Assembly: GCA_018268715.1 (NCBI GenBank)
Contig: JAFDVZ010000014.1
Location: forward strand, 118,214-182,213
Direction: 5' to 3'
DNA from: Acidobacteriota bacterium
GTDB taxonomy: Bacteria; Acidobacteriota; Terriglobia; Bryobacterales; Bryobacteraceae
DNA length: 64,000 bases
The translations under genes were made by a program, and so were the position numbers. Positions 25,916-33,884 of this stretch are shown piece by piece (the first letter of the stretch is position 1; each line of letters opens with the position of its first letter). The notes below the pieces were generated by a model. It saw nothing but the letters and a program-made list of their open reading frames with translations. It did not search any database and had not been told where the DNA came from.

Positions 25916-27280
25916 CTAGGCGGGCACCGAAGGCAGGCCCGCGAGCGCCATCGCCAGTTCGGCCTCGTCGTAGTCCTGGTCGAGCAGTTTGCCGGCGTGA
26001 TAGTCGATGTAGGCCTGCATATCGAAGTGGCCGTGACCGGACAGGTTGAACAGAATCGCCCGGCTGACGCCTTCCTGCTTGCACTTCAACGCTTCGTCGA
26101 TGGCGCCCTTCACGGCGTGGTTCGCTTCCGGCGCCGGCACGATGCCTTCGGCGCGCGCGAACTCGACGCCCGCGGCGAAGCACGCGTTCTGGTGGTAGGC
26201 CACGGCGTCGATGAGCCCGAGTTCCTTGACAAAGCTCACCAGCGGCGCCATGCCGTGATAGCGCAGGCCGCCGGCGTGGAAGCCGGGAGGCGTGAACGAG
26301 CTGCCCAGCGTGTTCATCTTGGTGAGCGGCGTCAGCTTGGCGGTGTCGCCGAAGTCGTAGGCGTAGGGTCCGCGCGTGAGGCTGGGGCAGGCCGAGGGCT
26401 CGACGGCGACGATCTTATGCTTGCGGCCGCCGCGCAGTTGGGCCCCGATGAAGGGGAACGCGATGCCGGCGAAGTTGGAGCCGCCGCCGGTGCAGCCGAG
26501 GATGACGTCCGGGTAGTCGTTGGCCATCTCAAACTGCGCCATGGCCTCCTGCCCGATCACGGTTTGATGCAGCAGCACGTGGTTCAGCACGGATCCCAGG
26601 GCGTATTTGGTGTCATCGCGCTGGGCGGCCATTTCGACCGCCTCGGAGATGGCGATGCCAAGGCTGCCCGGATGATCGTGGCGCTTGGCCAGGATCGCGC
26701 GACCGGAGTTGGTCTCCATCGACGGCGACGGCACGCAGCGGGCGCCATAGGCTTCCATCAGCGCCCGCCGGTAGGGCTTCTGATCGTAGGACACGCGCAC
26801 CATGTACACGTCGATACTGATGCCAAACAGCGCGCCCGCGAAGGCGAGCGAGCTTCCCCACTGTCCGGCGCCGGTCTCCGTCGTGATTCTCGTGATGCCG
26901 GCTTCCTTGTTGTAGAACGCCTGCGCCACCGCGGTGTTCGGCTTGTGGCTGCCCGCCGGGCTGACGCCTTCGTACTTGTAGTAGATGCGGGCCGGGGTGT
27001 CGAGCGCCTTCTCGAGCCGTCGCGCGCGAAAAAGCGGTGAGGGACGCCACTGGCGGTACACGTCGCGCACGGGTTCGGGGATCTCGATCTCGCGCTCCGT
27101 GCTGACCTCCTGCAGGATCAGCGACATCGGGAAGAGCGGCGCAAGGTCGCCGGGGCCGATCGGCTGCATTGTGCCCGGATGCAGCACCGGCGGCGGAGGC
27201 GACGGCAGGTCGGCGAGCAGGTTGTACCAGGATCGCGGAATGCGCTCTTCGGGGAGGACGAACTTAACGGTGTCAGACAT
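25916..27280 (-). CDS. trpB: TrpB2-type tryptophan synthase beta chain
   Basis: 454 residues, longer than TrpB1 (about 400). The PLP lysine is in '[20 protein letters not shown]', the phosphate loop in '[16 protein letters not shown]', and the family-wide glutamate in '[19 protein letters not shown]'. The N-terminal block '[20 protein letters not shown]' is typical of TrpB2. TrpB2 condenses indole and serine without a stable TrpA partner. No trpA or other trp genes are nearby, so it may salvage free indole. Monocistronic; a convergent hairpin lies at its 3' end. Confidence 0.92.
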   Translation of the reverse strand: MSDTVKFVLPEERIPRSWYNLLADLPSPPPPVLHPGTMQPIGPGDLAPLFPMSLILQEVSTEREIEIPEPVRDVYRQWRPSPLFRARRLEKALDTPARIYYKYEGVSPAGSHKPNTAVAQAFYNKEAGITRITTETGAGQWGSSLAFAGALFGISIDVYMVRVSYDQKPYRRALMEAYGARCVPSPSMETNSGRAILAKRHDHPGSLGIAISEAVEMAAQRDDTKYALGSVLNHVLLHQTVIGQEAMAQFEMANDYPDVILGCTGGGSNFAGIAFPFIGAQLRGGRKHKIVAVEPSACPSLTRGPYAYDFGDTAKLTPLTKMNTLGSSFTPPGFHAGGLRYHGMAPLVSFVKELGLIDAVAYHQNACFAAGVEFARAEGIVPAPEANHAVKGAIDEALKCKQEGVSRAILFNLSGHGHFDMQAYIDYHAGKLLDQDYDEAELAMALAGLPSVPA

Positions 27281-27401
27281 GGGAAGAGAACGAGTTTATC
27301 ACCGGCGGCGCGGTGTCCGTGGTTCGTTTAGGTTGCATCCGGCGGGCGCATTCAGGGGTCTTGCCGAGTGTGGTGGCCGCATCCTCCGGTTACGCTGAAT
27401 T

Positions 27402-28607
27402 GTGCTGGTTCTGCATCTGATATTGGCCGCGGTCACGATCCGCTCCGACGGAACGCCGCTACGTTCGGGCTGCGACGCGGGCTCGGATCCGGTTGCGGTG
27501 CTCGCCGCCGGGCAGCCAGCCGACGTGAAGTTCTCTCTCGCCGGGGAGGATTGCTTCAAAGTCGCCGTTCAGGTGGGTGGGCGGACGATGTCCGGCTATG
27601 TACGCCAGGCGGATCTTGCTAACGTCGCCGAGTTCGATCGCGCCCGGCAGAGCGGAGGCGCGGTGACTGCCCGCGAGATGATCGCGTCGAACGTGCGGGC
27701 GGTGGAGCACAAGGCGGTGAGCGCCGCCGGTGCGAATTCGGACCTGCGGGCGGCCATCGAAGCAATCAACGCGAATGAGCCGGGCCGCGCCCTGGCGATG
27801 CTCGAACCGGCGGCCAGGAACAGCCGCGACATCAACGTGCTCACCATCGCGGGCGTCGCGGCCTGGCGCAGCGACGATCCGGCGGTCGCGCTCGGCTACT
27901 GGAAACGGGCGCTGGCGTTGCGACAGGATCCCGACCTTCAGTTCCTGTATTCCAAGGTGGAGCGCGAAACGGCCTCCGACCGCAGTTCGGGCCGGCTGCT
28001 CGGCATGCGAGTGCTTCTGCGGTATGAGCCGGACGTGGTGGACGCCGATACGGCGCGCGCCATGCTGCTGACGCTCGATACGGAACTGAGCCGCATCTCA
28101 ACGCAATTGGGCTGCTCGATTCCGGAGCGGCTGGTGGCCATCGTACAGAAGCGCGAGGCGTATCTTGCCTCGAGCGGCGCGGCGGAGTGGAGCGCCGGGC
28201 AGTACGACGGGCGGATCCGGGTCGCCCTCATCGACGAAAGCGGCGTCGGGGCCAAGACACGGCGGTCCTTCGCGCACGAACTGGCGCACGCGTGTCTCGC
28301 CAACATCGGGCGGTTCCCGGCCTGGCTGCATGAGGGCGTAGCGCAACGGCTGTCGGGCGACCAGGTGTCGCCGGATACCCGCCAGCGAATCGTGGCGGCG
28401 ATTGCAGCCAAACAGATGCCGAAGCTCGAGGCGCTCGATCCACGGGGCGCCGCGGCGGATCAGGCGCGCAACATCTACGGGCTCGCGTTGCTGGCGGCCA
28501 ACCTGCTGTTTGAAAAACACGGCGACATGGGGATCCGCAACATTCTCGCCAACCCATCGCTGCTCGGGCGGATCACCGAGGAACTCGATCGTGAGTTAGG
28601 GCTGTGA
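27402..28607 (+). CDS. Exported peptidase-MA-like (gluzincin) protein
   Basis: 401 residues from GTG 27402. A short hydrophobic N-terminus 'MLVLHLILAAVTI' suggests export. The middle has a helical repeat region ('EPGRALAMLEPAARNSRDIN'). The zinc peptidase signature is 'RRSFAHELAHACLANIGRFP' followed by 'AWLHEGVAQRLSGDQ', i.e. HExxH with the third ligand Glu, as in the peptidase_MA_2 family. The substrate is unknown. Its last 12 bases overlap the convergent Sel1 gene. Confidence 0.72.
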   Translation: MLVLHLILAAVTIRSDGTPLRSGCDAGSDPVAVLAAGQPADVKFSLAGEDCFKVAVQVGGRTMSGYVRQADLANVAEFDRARQSGGAVTAREMIASNVRAVEHKAVSAAGANSDLRAAIEAINANEPGRALAMLEPAARNSRDINVLTIAGVAAWRSDDPAVALGYWKRALALRQDPDLQFLYSKVERETASDRSSGRLLGMRVLLRYEPDVVDADTARAMLLTLDTELSRISTQLGCSIPERLVAIVQKREAYLASSGAAEWSAGQYDGRIRVALIDESGVGAKTRRSFAHELAHACLANIGRFPAWLHEGVAQRLSGDQVSPDTRQRIVAAIAAKQMPKLEALDPRGAAADQARNIYGLALLAANLLFEKHGDMGIRNILANPSLLGRITEELDRELGL

Positions 28608-29084
28608 CTCCTGATCCTTTTTCTCCATGGTCGGCTTGAACTCGCGCGCCAGGCGCCGGGCCTCGGACAGCTTGCCGGAGTTCAGGCGCTTGGCCGCCAG
28701 GTCCCGCTGCGCCGTGCAGGCGTCGTTTCCGGCGGCGGAACAGAGCGCAAACCACTTGTAGGCCTTGATGTAGTCGCGCACCGCGCCGCGGCCTTCGGCG
28801 TACATGGCGCCCAGGTTGCGCTCCGCCTTCACATAGCCTTGATTGGCGGCCCGTGAGAACCAGTGGAAGGCCGCTTCGTAGTCCTGGGGCGCGCCGCGTC
28901 CATCGTAGAACAGCAGGGCGAGGTTGAACTGCGCCGGGGGATCGCCGGCCTCGGCAAGAGGCTCCCACTCGGCGCGCGCTTTGACGAAATCGCCCTTTTC
29001 GTAGGCGGCAATCCCGGCGTTGAAATCGGCCGCGCCGGCGGCGAACTGGCCTAAAACGAAGGCCAGGCACAACACTGTCCGCAC
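28596..29084 (-). CDS. Exported Sel1-repeat protein
   Basis: 162 residues from GTG 29084, with a strong GGGAGG ribosome site at 29088-29093. Signal peptide 'MRTVLCLAFVLGQFAAGAAD'. At least two Sel1 repeats are clear: 'AQFNLALLFYDGRGAPQDYE' and 'AERNLGAMYAEGRGAVRDYI', each followed by an A-x-x-W-x helix. Sel1 repeats form right-handed helical scaffolds for protein contacts in the periplasm. No partner can be named. It lies 41 bases downstream of the acyltransferase-like gene and may be the last gene of that run. Confidence 0.78.
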   Translation of the reverse strand: MRTVLCLAFVLGQFAAGAADFNAGIAAYEKGDFVKARAEWEPLAEAGDPPAQFNLALLFYDGRGAPQDYEAAFHWFSRAANQGYVKAERNLGAMYAEGRGAVRDYIKAYKWFALCSAAGNDACTAQRDLAAKRLNSGKLSEARRLAREFKPTMEKKDQESQP

Positions 29085-29125
29085 GTGTCCTCCCGGTGTC
29101 TATTATCACCCTCCGGGCGACCGGA

Positions 29126-30292
29126 TTACAGATAGCTGAGCCACCAGGAGCGGTTGCGTTCCTTCACCCGCGCAAACCACAGGCAGGCGGGGTACATCAG
29201 GGCGACCACCGCGATCCAGCAGACGTAGACGATCGGCAACGGATAGCCGTAGTCGGCCGGGACCGTGGCGTTCACTCCTCCGATCCACGGCAGCGGGTGA
29301 AACATGAAGCCGATGTCGCTATACCGCGACGCGGCCAGGGCGACGGCGACCAGATGCGCCACGTAGAAATGCCCGATGAAGTAGAACAAAGGCGTCCGGC
29401 CGAACACGATCGCTGGGTTCGTTTTGGCGATTTTGATTTGGTCGAGCCACGTCAGAAACAGTAGTGCCGGCCCGAGCGTCATCAGCAAAAAGTCGAGCGA
29501 TGGAGGGTACTTGGTGCACCGCAGAAACGAGAGCAGGCCGCCGGTCCAAGGCGACGGGTCGCCGTAGATGTTCAGCGCCCGGATTACGACGAAAGCCGCC
29601 GTGAGCGACGATCCGATCCACAGCATCCAACGCTGGCGTACGGCCGGTTCCCGTTCGAGGATCGAGCCGAAACAGAACCCGGCCGACATGACGAACATCC
29701 AGGGCACAAACGAATAGCCCACGGCCGCTACCACCGGGCCGAGTACGATGGCGCCGGGCTGATGCAAGATGGTCCACAGCCACGCCGCCGGGCCGAGCGA
29801 GCGCGCTGTTATGGGATCGGCGAGGTTGTGCAGCGCAATCGCCGCGAGGCTGAGGATGGCGAGCGCCCGGACGGGCATTCGCGACAGAAAGCCTAATGCG
29901 ATCATCGACCAGCCGAGTCCCCACAGCACCGTCAGCAGCAGCACGCCTTCGGTCATCGAAAAGCCATATCCGAAACGGAGCACGGTAACTTCCAGCAGAA
30001 TCAGCCACGCGCCGCGCGTCCACAGGAATCGCGACAATTCACCGGGCGTGCGCCCGTTGCGCAGGTAGAACCACGCGCCGACGCCCGCGGTGAAGAAGAA
30101 CACCGGCGCGCAGAAGTGCGTCACCCAGCGTGTGAAGAACAACGCTGTCGAGGCGCGCGCCAGGTCGTCCGGCCGAAACAGCTTCACGTCGTTGTGGACG
30201 AAGTCGCGCACATGATCGAGCGCCATGACGATCATCACAAGGCCCCGCAGTGCGTCTACGGCTTGGATCCGGCGGTTCACGATGTTCTCCAT
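29126..30292 (-). CDS. DUF1624/heparan acetyltransferase-like membrane protein
   Basis: 388 residues, about ten to twelve membrane helices. The N-terminus 'RIQAVDALRGLVMIVMALDH' is the signature of the DUF1624 / acyltransferase-3-like superfamily, in which a membrane-embedded His (here in 'ALDHVRDF') takes part in acyl transfer. 'FGRTPLFYFIGHFYVAHLVA' is the second typical block. It may acetylate an envelope sugar. ATG 30292 is 16 bases inside the end of the MFS gene, so the two are translationally coupled. Confidence 0.75.
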   Translation of the reverse strand: MENIVNRRIQAVDALRGLVMIVMALDHVRDFVHNDVKLFRPDDLARASTALFFTRWVTHFCAPVFFFTAGVGAWFYLRNGRTPGELSRFLWTRGAWLILLEVTVLRFGYGFSMTEGVLLLTVLWGLGWSMIALGFLSRMPVRALAILSLAAIALHNLADPITARSLGPAAWLWTILHQPGAIVLGPVVAAVGYSFVPWMFVMSAGFCFGSILEREPAVRQRWMLWIGSSLTAAFVVIRALNIYGDPSPWTGGLLSFLRCTKYPPSLDFLLMTLGPALLFLTWLDQIKIAKTNPAIVFGRTPLFYFIGHFYVAHLVAVALAASRYSDIGFMFHPLPWIGGVNATVPADYGYPLPIVYVCWIAVVALMYPACLWFARVKERNRSWWLSYL

Positions 30293-31554
30293 AATCGCAT
30301 TGCGGCGGCCCACGCCAGGCCCGGCAGCATTACGAACAGGCCGGTGGCGAATGCGAGCTCGCGCACGGTCCAACCGTGGTCCACCAGGATGCCGCCCGCG
30401 TAGCTAACGGCCGCGAGCGTCGCCATGCTGAAGGCGAACTCGGCGGAGAAGACACGGCCGCGGAACCGGTCGTCGGTCATGTCCATGAGCAAGGTGGTGG
30501 AGGCGGTCCATATGATGGATCCGCCGGCGTGCGCGACGATCAGCGACGCGCAGGCCATCCAGATGTTCGGCGCGGCGCCGAGCGACAGGTAGCCCAGCCC
30601 TTCGAGGACGAAGCCCGCGAGGATCGCAAAACGCAGGCGCGGCTTGGAGCCACCCGCGAAGGAACTGGTGGCCAGCGCGCCGGCGAGCGCCCCCGCGCCG
30701 CGCGAGGAGAGCAGAATGCTCATGCCCATGGTGGAGGCCTGCTGCGCGGTGAAGCCGGGGAAGTGGACCGGGAACAGACGCTCGCCCATGATGGGCAGGA
30801 TCACCCAGTTGGTTCCGACAAAGCTGAGCCCCGTCTTTACGAACATCGTCACGGCCAGCCGGATGTCGCGCAGCACGTAACGCACGCCGTCCAGGATCGG
30901 GGTGAAATCGGCCAGATCGCGGAACCGCATGGGCGGCAGGCCTTCGGCGTGCGGCTCGTCGAACTTCATGCGGCTGATCAGCAGAGCCGACAGCACGAAG
31001 GAGACCGAGTCGATGACGAAGACCGAATCGCGCCCGAAGACGGCGGCGACAAATCCTCCCAGCCCCGCTCCCACGGCGAAGTTAAACGACCAGGTGCTTG
31101 ATGACAGCGCGTTCGCCACCAGGACGTCCGGCCCCTTGGCGATATTCGGAACGACCGCCGAGCGCGCGGGCTCAAACAACGCGAGCATCACGGTTTCGAG
31201 AAAAAGCAGGCAGTACAGCAGCCAGACGCCGTCGCGCGCCCGCACGAGCACCATGGCCAGCACGATCGCCGCGCGCATGCAATCGGCGAAGATCATCACA
31301 CCCTTACGGCGCATGCGGTCGCTGACGACGCCCGCGGTGGGCGCGGCGAAGAACTGCGGGAGCACCTGCAGCACCAGCACAAACGCGATGGATTGCGCCG
31401 TGCCCGCAACCTGCAACAGGAATCCGAAAATGGCGACCGAATAGAACCAATCGCCCAGTTCGCTGACGATCTGAGCGATCCACAGCAATCGAAAGTTGCG
31501 ATTGCCGCGAATGAGCCGTCCGTAGTCGGCGACGCTGACTCCGGAGCCGGCCAT
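30277..31554 (-). CDS. Major facilitator superfamily exporter (MFS_3/EntS-like)
   Basis: 425 residues with twelve predicted helices. 'NRNFRLLWIAQIVSELGDWF' at the start and 'AGVVSDRMRRKGVMIFADCM' (loop 2-3 motif A: G-x3-D-R-x-x-R-K) are typical of the MFS_3 group, which includes enterobactin and macrolide exporters. The substrate is unknown. It starts 6 bases after the trpS stop and overlaps the following acyltransferase-like gene, so it is probably transcribed with trpS. Confidence 0.82.
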   Translation of the reverse strand: MAGSGVSVADYGRLIRGNRNFRLLWIAQIVSELGDWFYSVAIFGFLLQVAGTAQSIAFVLVLQVLPQFFAAPTAGVVSDRMRRKGVMIFADCMRAAIVLAMVLVRARDGVWLLYCLLFLETVMLALFEPARSAVVPNIAKGPDVLVANALSSSTWSFNFAVGAGLGGFVAAVFGRDSVFVIDSVSFVLSALLISRMKFDEPHAEGLPPMRFRDLADFTPILDGVRYVLRDIRLAVTMFVKTGLSFVGTNWVILPIMGERLFPVHFPGFTAQQASTMGMSILLSSRGAGALAGALATSSFAGGSKPRLRFAILAGFVLEGLGYLSLGAAPNIWMACASLIVAHAGGSIIWTASTTLLMDMTDDRFRGRVFSAEFAFSMATLAAVSYAGGILVDHGWTVRELAFATGLFVMLPGLAWAAAMRLWRTS

Positions 31555-31560
31555 GGCGCG

Positions 31561-32544
31561 TTAGGTGTAGATGCCCATCGCGCGCTTCACCTTGTTCACG
31601 GTGTCGTTAGCCCACGGCGAGACGCGCTCGGCGCCCTCCCGCAGCACGCCAGCGATGTAGCCAGGCTCCGCGGTGATCTCGCGATACCGCTTCTGAATGG
31701 GCTCCAGGTGCGAGATCACAGCTTCGGCCACCTGCTTCTTGAGGTCGCCGTAGCGCATCCCCGCGAAGTGGGACTTCATCTGCTCATTGCTCCATTCGGT
31801 GAACGCCTGGAAGATGCCGAGCAGGTTTTCGACTCCCGCACCGGGCGCCTCGATGTTCACGGCCGGCTGGGAATCCGTGGTCGCCCGCATGATCTTTTTC
31901 CGGATCTGATCGGGAGGTTCGAGAATTCCGACGGCGTGGCCCGCGCCCTTGGCCGATTTGCTCATTTTCTTGTCGGGCTCGTCGAGTCCCATCACGCGCG
32001 CTCCCACGGTGGGCAGGTGCGTCGCGGGAACGCGGAACGTCTCGCCGTAGAGAGAATTGAAACGCTGGGCGATGTCGCGCGTAAGCTCGAGATGTTGGGA
32101 CTGGTCGTCGCCCACCGGCACGATGGCCGCCTGGTAGAGCAGGATATCGGCGGCCATCAGCACCGGATACTGCAGCAGGCCGTCGCCGACGGTTTCCTGG
32201 GTGGCCGACTTCGCCTTGTACTGCGTCATGCGTTCGAGCCAGCCGACGGGCGTAACGCAGGTCAGCATCCAGGACAGTTCGGTGTGCGCCGGCACCGCCG
32301 ACTGCACAATCAGCGCGGAATGCTTTGGATCGATGCCGATGGCGAGCAGCACGCCGGCGAGTTCCTCGATCTTGGCGCGGAGCTCGGTGGGGTTCTGGTA
32401 GAGCGTGATCGCGTGCAGGTCGACGATGCCGTAGATGCTCTCGTAATCGTACTGGACCTTCGCCCAACTCTTGAGCGCTCCCAGGTAATTTCCGATGTGC
32501 GGATTGCCGGTGGGTTGGATGCCGGAGAAGACTCGTGCTTTCAT
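31561..32544 (-). CDS. trpS: Tryptophanyl-tRNA synthetase
   Basis: 327 residues from ATG 32544; an in-frame ATG at 32568 would add eight residues. Class I signatures: HIGH-like 'GIQPTGNPHIGNYLGALKSW' and KMSKS in 'EPDKKMSKSAKGAG'. Tryptophan pocket block 'YPVLMAADILLYQAAIVPVG' with 'DDQSQHLELTRDIAQRFN'. It charges tRNA-Trp in the cytoplasm. Its start region directly abuts or overlaps the start of the divergent RNA methyltransferase gene, leaving almost no room for two separate promoters. Confidence 0.95.
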   Translation of the reverse strand: MKARVFSGIQPTGNPHIGNYLGALKSWAKVQYDYESIYGIVDLHAITLYQNPTELRAKIEELAGVLLAIGIDPKHSALIVQSAVPAHTELSWMLTCVTPVGWLERMTQYKAKSATQETVGDGLLQYPVLMAADILLYQAAIVPVGDDQSQHLELTRDIAQRFNSLYGETFRVPATHLPTVGARVMGLDEPDKKMSKSAKGAGHAVGILEPPDQIRKKIMRATTDSQPAVNIEAPGAGVENLLGIFQAFTEWSNEQMKSHFAGMRYGDLKKQVAEAVISHLEPIQKRYREITAEPGYIAGVLREGAERVSPWANDTVNKVKRAMGIYT

Positions 32545-32548
32545 GCTA

Positions 32549-33763
32549 ATGAGAGGAACAAATTTCATCCTAAACGAAGTGAGTGTGGAAAAGTGGGTCT
32601 ACGGCGGCGATGGACTCGCGCGAGTGGACGGCCGCGTCGTGCTGACCCCGTATGTGCTGCCGGGCGAAAAGGCGCGCATTGAGATTGTCGAGGACCGCCG
32701 CGGGGTGACGCGCGGCGCCGTCCGCGAGACCCTGGAGCGGGCCGCCGAACGCATCGATCCGGCGTGTCCGTACTTCTATCGCTGCGGCGGCTGCCACTAT
32801 CAGCACGCCGCCTATGAATTTCAGGTGGCGCAGAAGGCGGAGATCCTGCGCGAGCAGTTGCGGCGGGTGGGGCGCGTGTCCTGGGACGGTCCCATCGCCA
32901 CGGTGGCCGGCGAGCCGTTCGGCTACCGTAACCGCAGCCAGTTTCACATCGAGCGCGGCGCGATCGGCTATTTCGGCGAGGGCTCTCGCGAATTGGTCGC
33001 GATCGGCGAGTGCCCGATTTCGTCGCCCCGGATCAACGAAGCACTGCAGGCGCTGCTCGAGATGGTGCGAGACCGGCGATGGCCCGGGTTTCTGCGTGAA
33101 CTCGAGCTGTTCACTAACGAAACGGACGTGCTGTTGAATGTCGTCGAGAGCGAGCAGCCGGTGGCGCGGTCGTTCTTCGATTGGGCGGCCGAGCGGATAC
33201 CGGGGGCGCAACGCGGGTGGCTATCGTATCCCGCCGTGGGGCGTTCGTTCCAGGTGAGCCACAATTCGTTTTTTCAGGTGAACCGCTTTTTGGTGGACCG
33301 TCTGGTGGAGACAGCGACCGAGGGCGCCGCGGGCGGTTCCGCGCTCGATCTGTACGCGGGCGTGGGGTTGTTCTCGCTGGTGCTCGCCTCGCGGTTTGAG
33401 CGCGTGACGGCGGTGGAGTCCGGCAACAGCGCGGTGCGCGATCTGAAGGCGAACGCCGAGCAGGCGGGCGTCCGCGTGGAGACGGTGCGCACCAACGTCG
33501 AAGCGTTCCTGCCTTCGGTGAAATCGACGCCGGATTTCGTGCTGGCGGATCCGCCGCGCGCGGGCTTGGGAAAGGCGGTGACGGCGGAGTTGCTGCGCTT
33601 GCGGCCGCCGCGGGTGACGATTGTGGCGTGCGATCCGGCTACGCTCGCGCGGGATTTGGGGGTGCTGACGGCGGGGGGCTATGGGATCGACCGGCTGACG
33701 ATGGTGGATCTGTTTCCCCAGACGTACCATCTGGAGGCGGTGGCCGCGCTGGCTCTTCGCTAG
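32549..33763 (+). CDS. 23S rRNA (uracil-C5)-methyltransferase of the RlmD/TrmA family
   Basis: About 404 residues. N-terminal TRAM-like domain 'GGDGLARVDGRVVLTPYVLP', then the [4Fe-4S] cysteine set 'CPYFYRCGGCHYQHA' with a later Cys in 'VAIGECPISSP'. SAM domain 'ALDLYAGVGLFSLVLASRFE', catalytic motif 'FVLADPPRAGL' and the nucleophilic cysteine in 'TIVACDPATLARDL'. This set belongs to the RlmC/RlmD/TrmA group that makes m5U in rRNA or tRNA; the iron-sulfur cluster argues for an RlmD-like enzyme. The start is uncertain: ATG 32543, ATG 32549 or GTG 32579. selC follows 9 bases after the stop. Confidence 0.88.
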   Translation: MRGTNFILNEVSVEKWVYGGDGLARVDGRVVLTPYVLPGEKARIEIVEDRRGVTRGAVRETLERAAERIDPACPYFYRCGGCHYQHAAYEFQVAQKAEILREQLRRVGRVSWDGPIATVAGEPFGYRNRSQFHIERGAIGYFGEGSRELVAIGECPISSPRINEALQALLEMVRDRRWPGFLRELELFTNETDVLLNVVESEQPVARSFFDWAAERIPGAQRGWLSYPAVGRSFQVSHNSFFQVNRFLVDRLVETATEGAAGGSALDLYAGVGLFSLVLASRFERVTAVESGNSAVRDLKANAEQAGVRVETVRTNVEAFLPSVKSTPDFVLADPPRAGLGKAVTAELLRLRPPRVTIVACDPATLARDLGVLTAGGYGIDRLTMVDLFPQTYHLEAVAALALR

Positions 33764-33772
33764 AATATCCGA

Positions 33773-33868
33773 GGAAGCCAATCTTGGCCGGTGCTGGGCC
33801 TGGTCTTCAAAACCAGCGTGGGGCGCCTCAGGCATCCTGGTGGGTTCGACTCCCACTGGCTTCCGCCA
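33773..33868 (+). tRNA. selC: tRNA-Sec (anticodon TCA), selC
   Basis: 96 bases with a full tRNA-Sec plan. The 8-bp acceptor stem is GGAAGCCA with TGGCTTCC, closed by GCCA at the 3' end. The anticodon arm is CTGGT-CTTCAAA-ACCAG, giving anticodon TCA that reads UGA. A long variable arm starts GTGGGGCGCC, and the T arm is GTGGG-TTCGACT-CCCAC. The D stem is six pairs with wobble. Length, the extended acceptor and the U-C-A anticodon match bacterial selC closely. The gene sits 9 bases after a methyltransferase gene and may share its transcript. It implies that the organism inserts selenocysteine at UGA; selA, selB and selD are not in this window. Confidence 0.96.
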
Positions 33869-33884
33869 GCCACCGTTCGGCGCG

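Noticed and set aside
33773..33868. Suppressor or ordinary tRNA-Ser
   Set aside because: The 8-bp acceptor, TCA anticodon and overall match to bacterial selC exclude tRNA-Ser.
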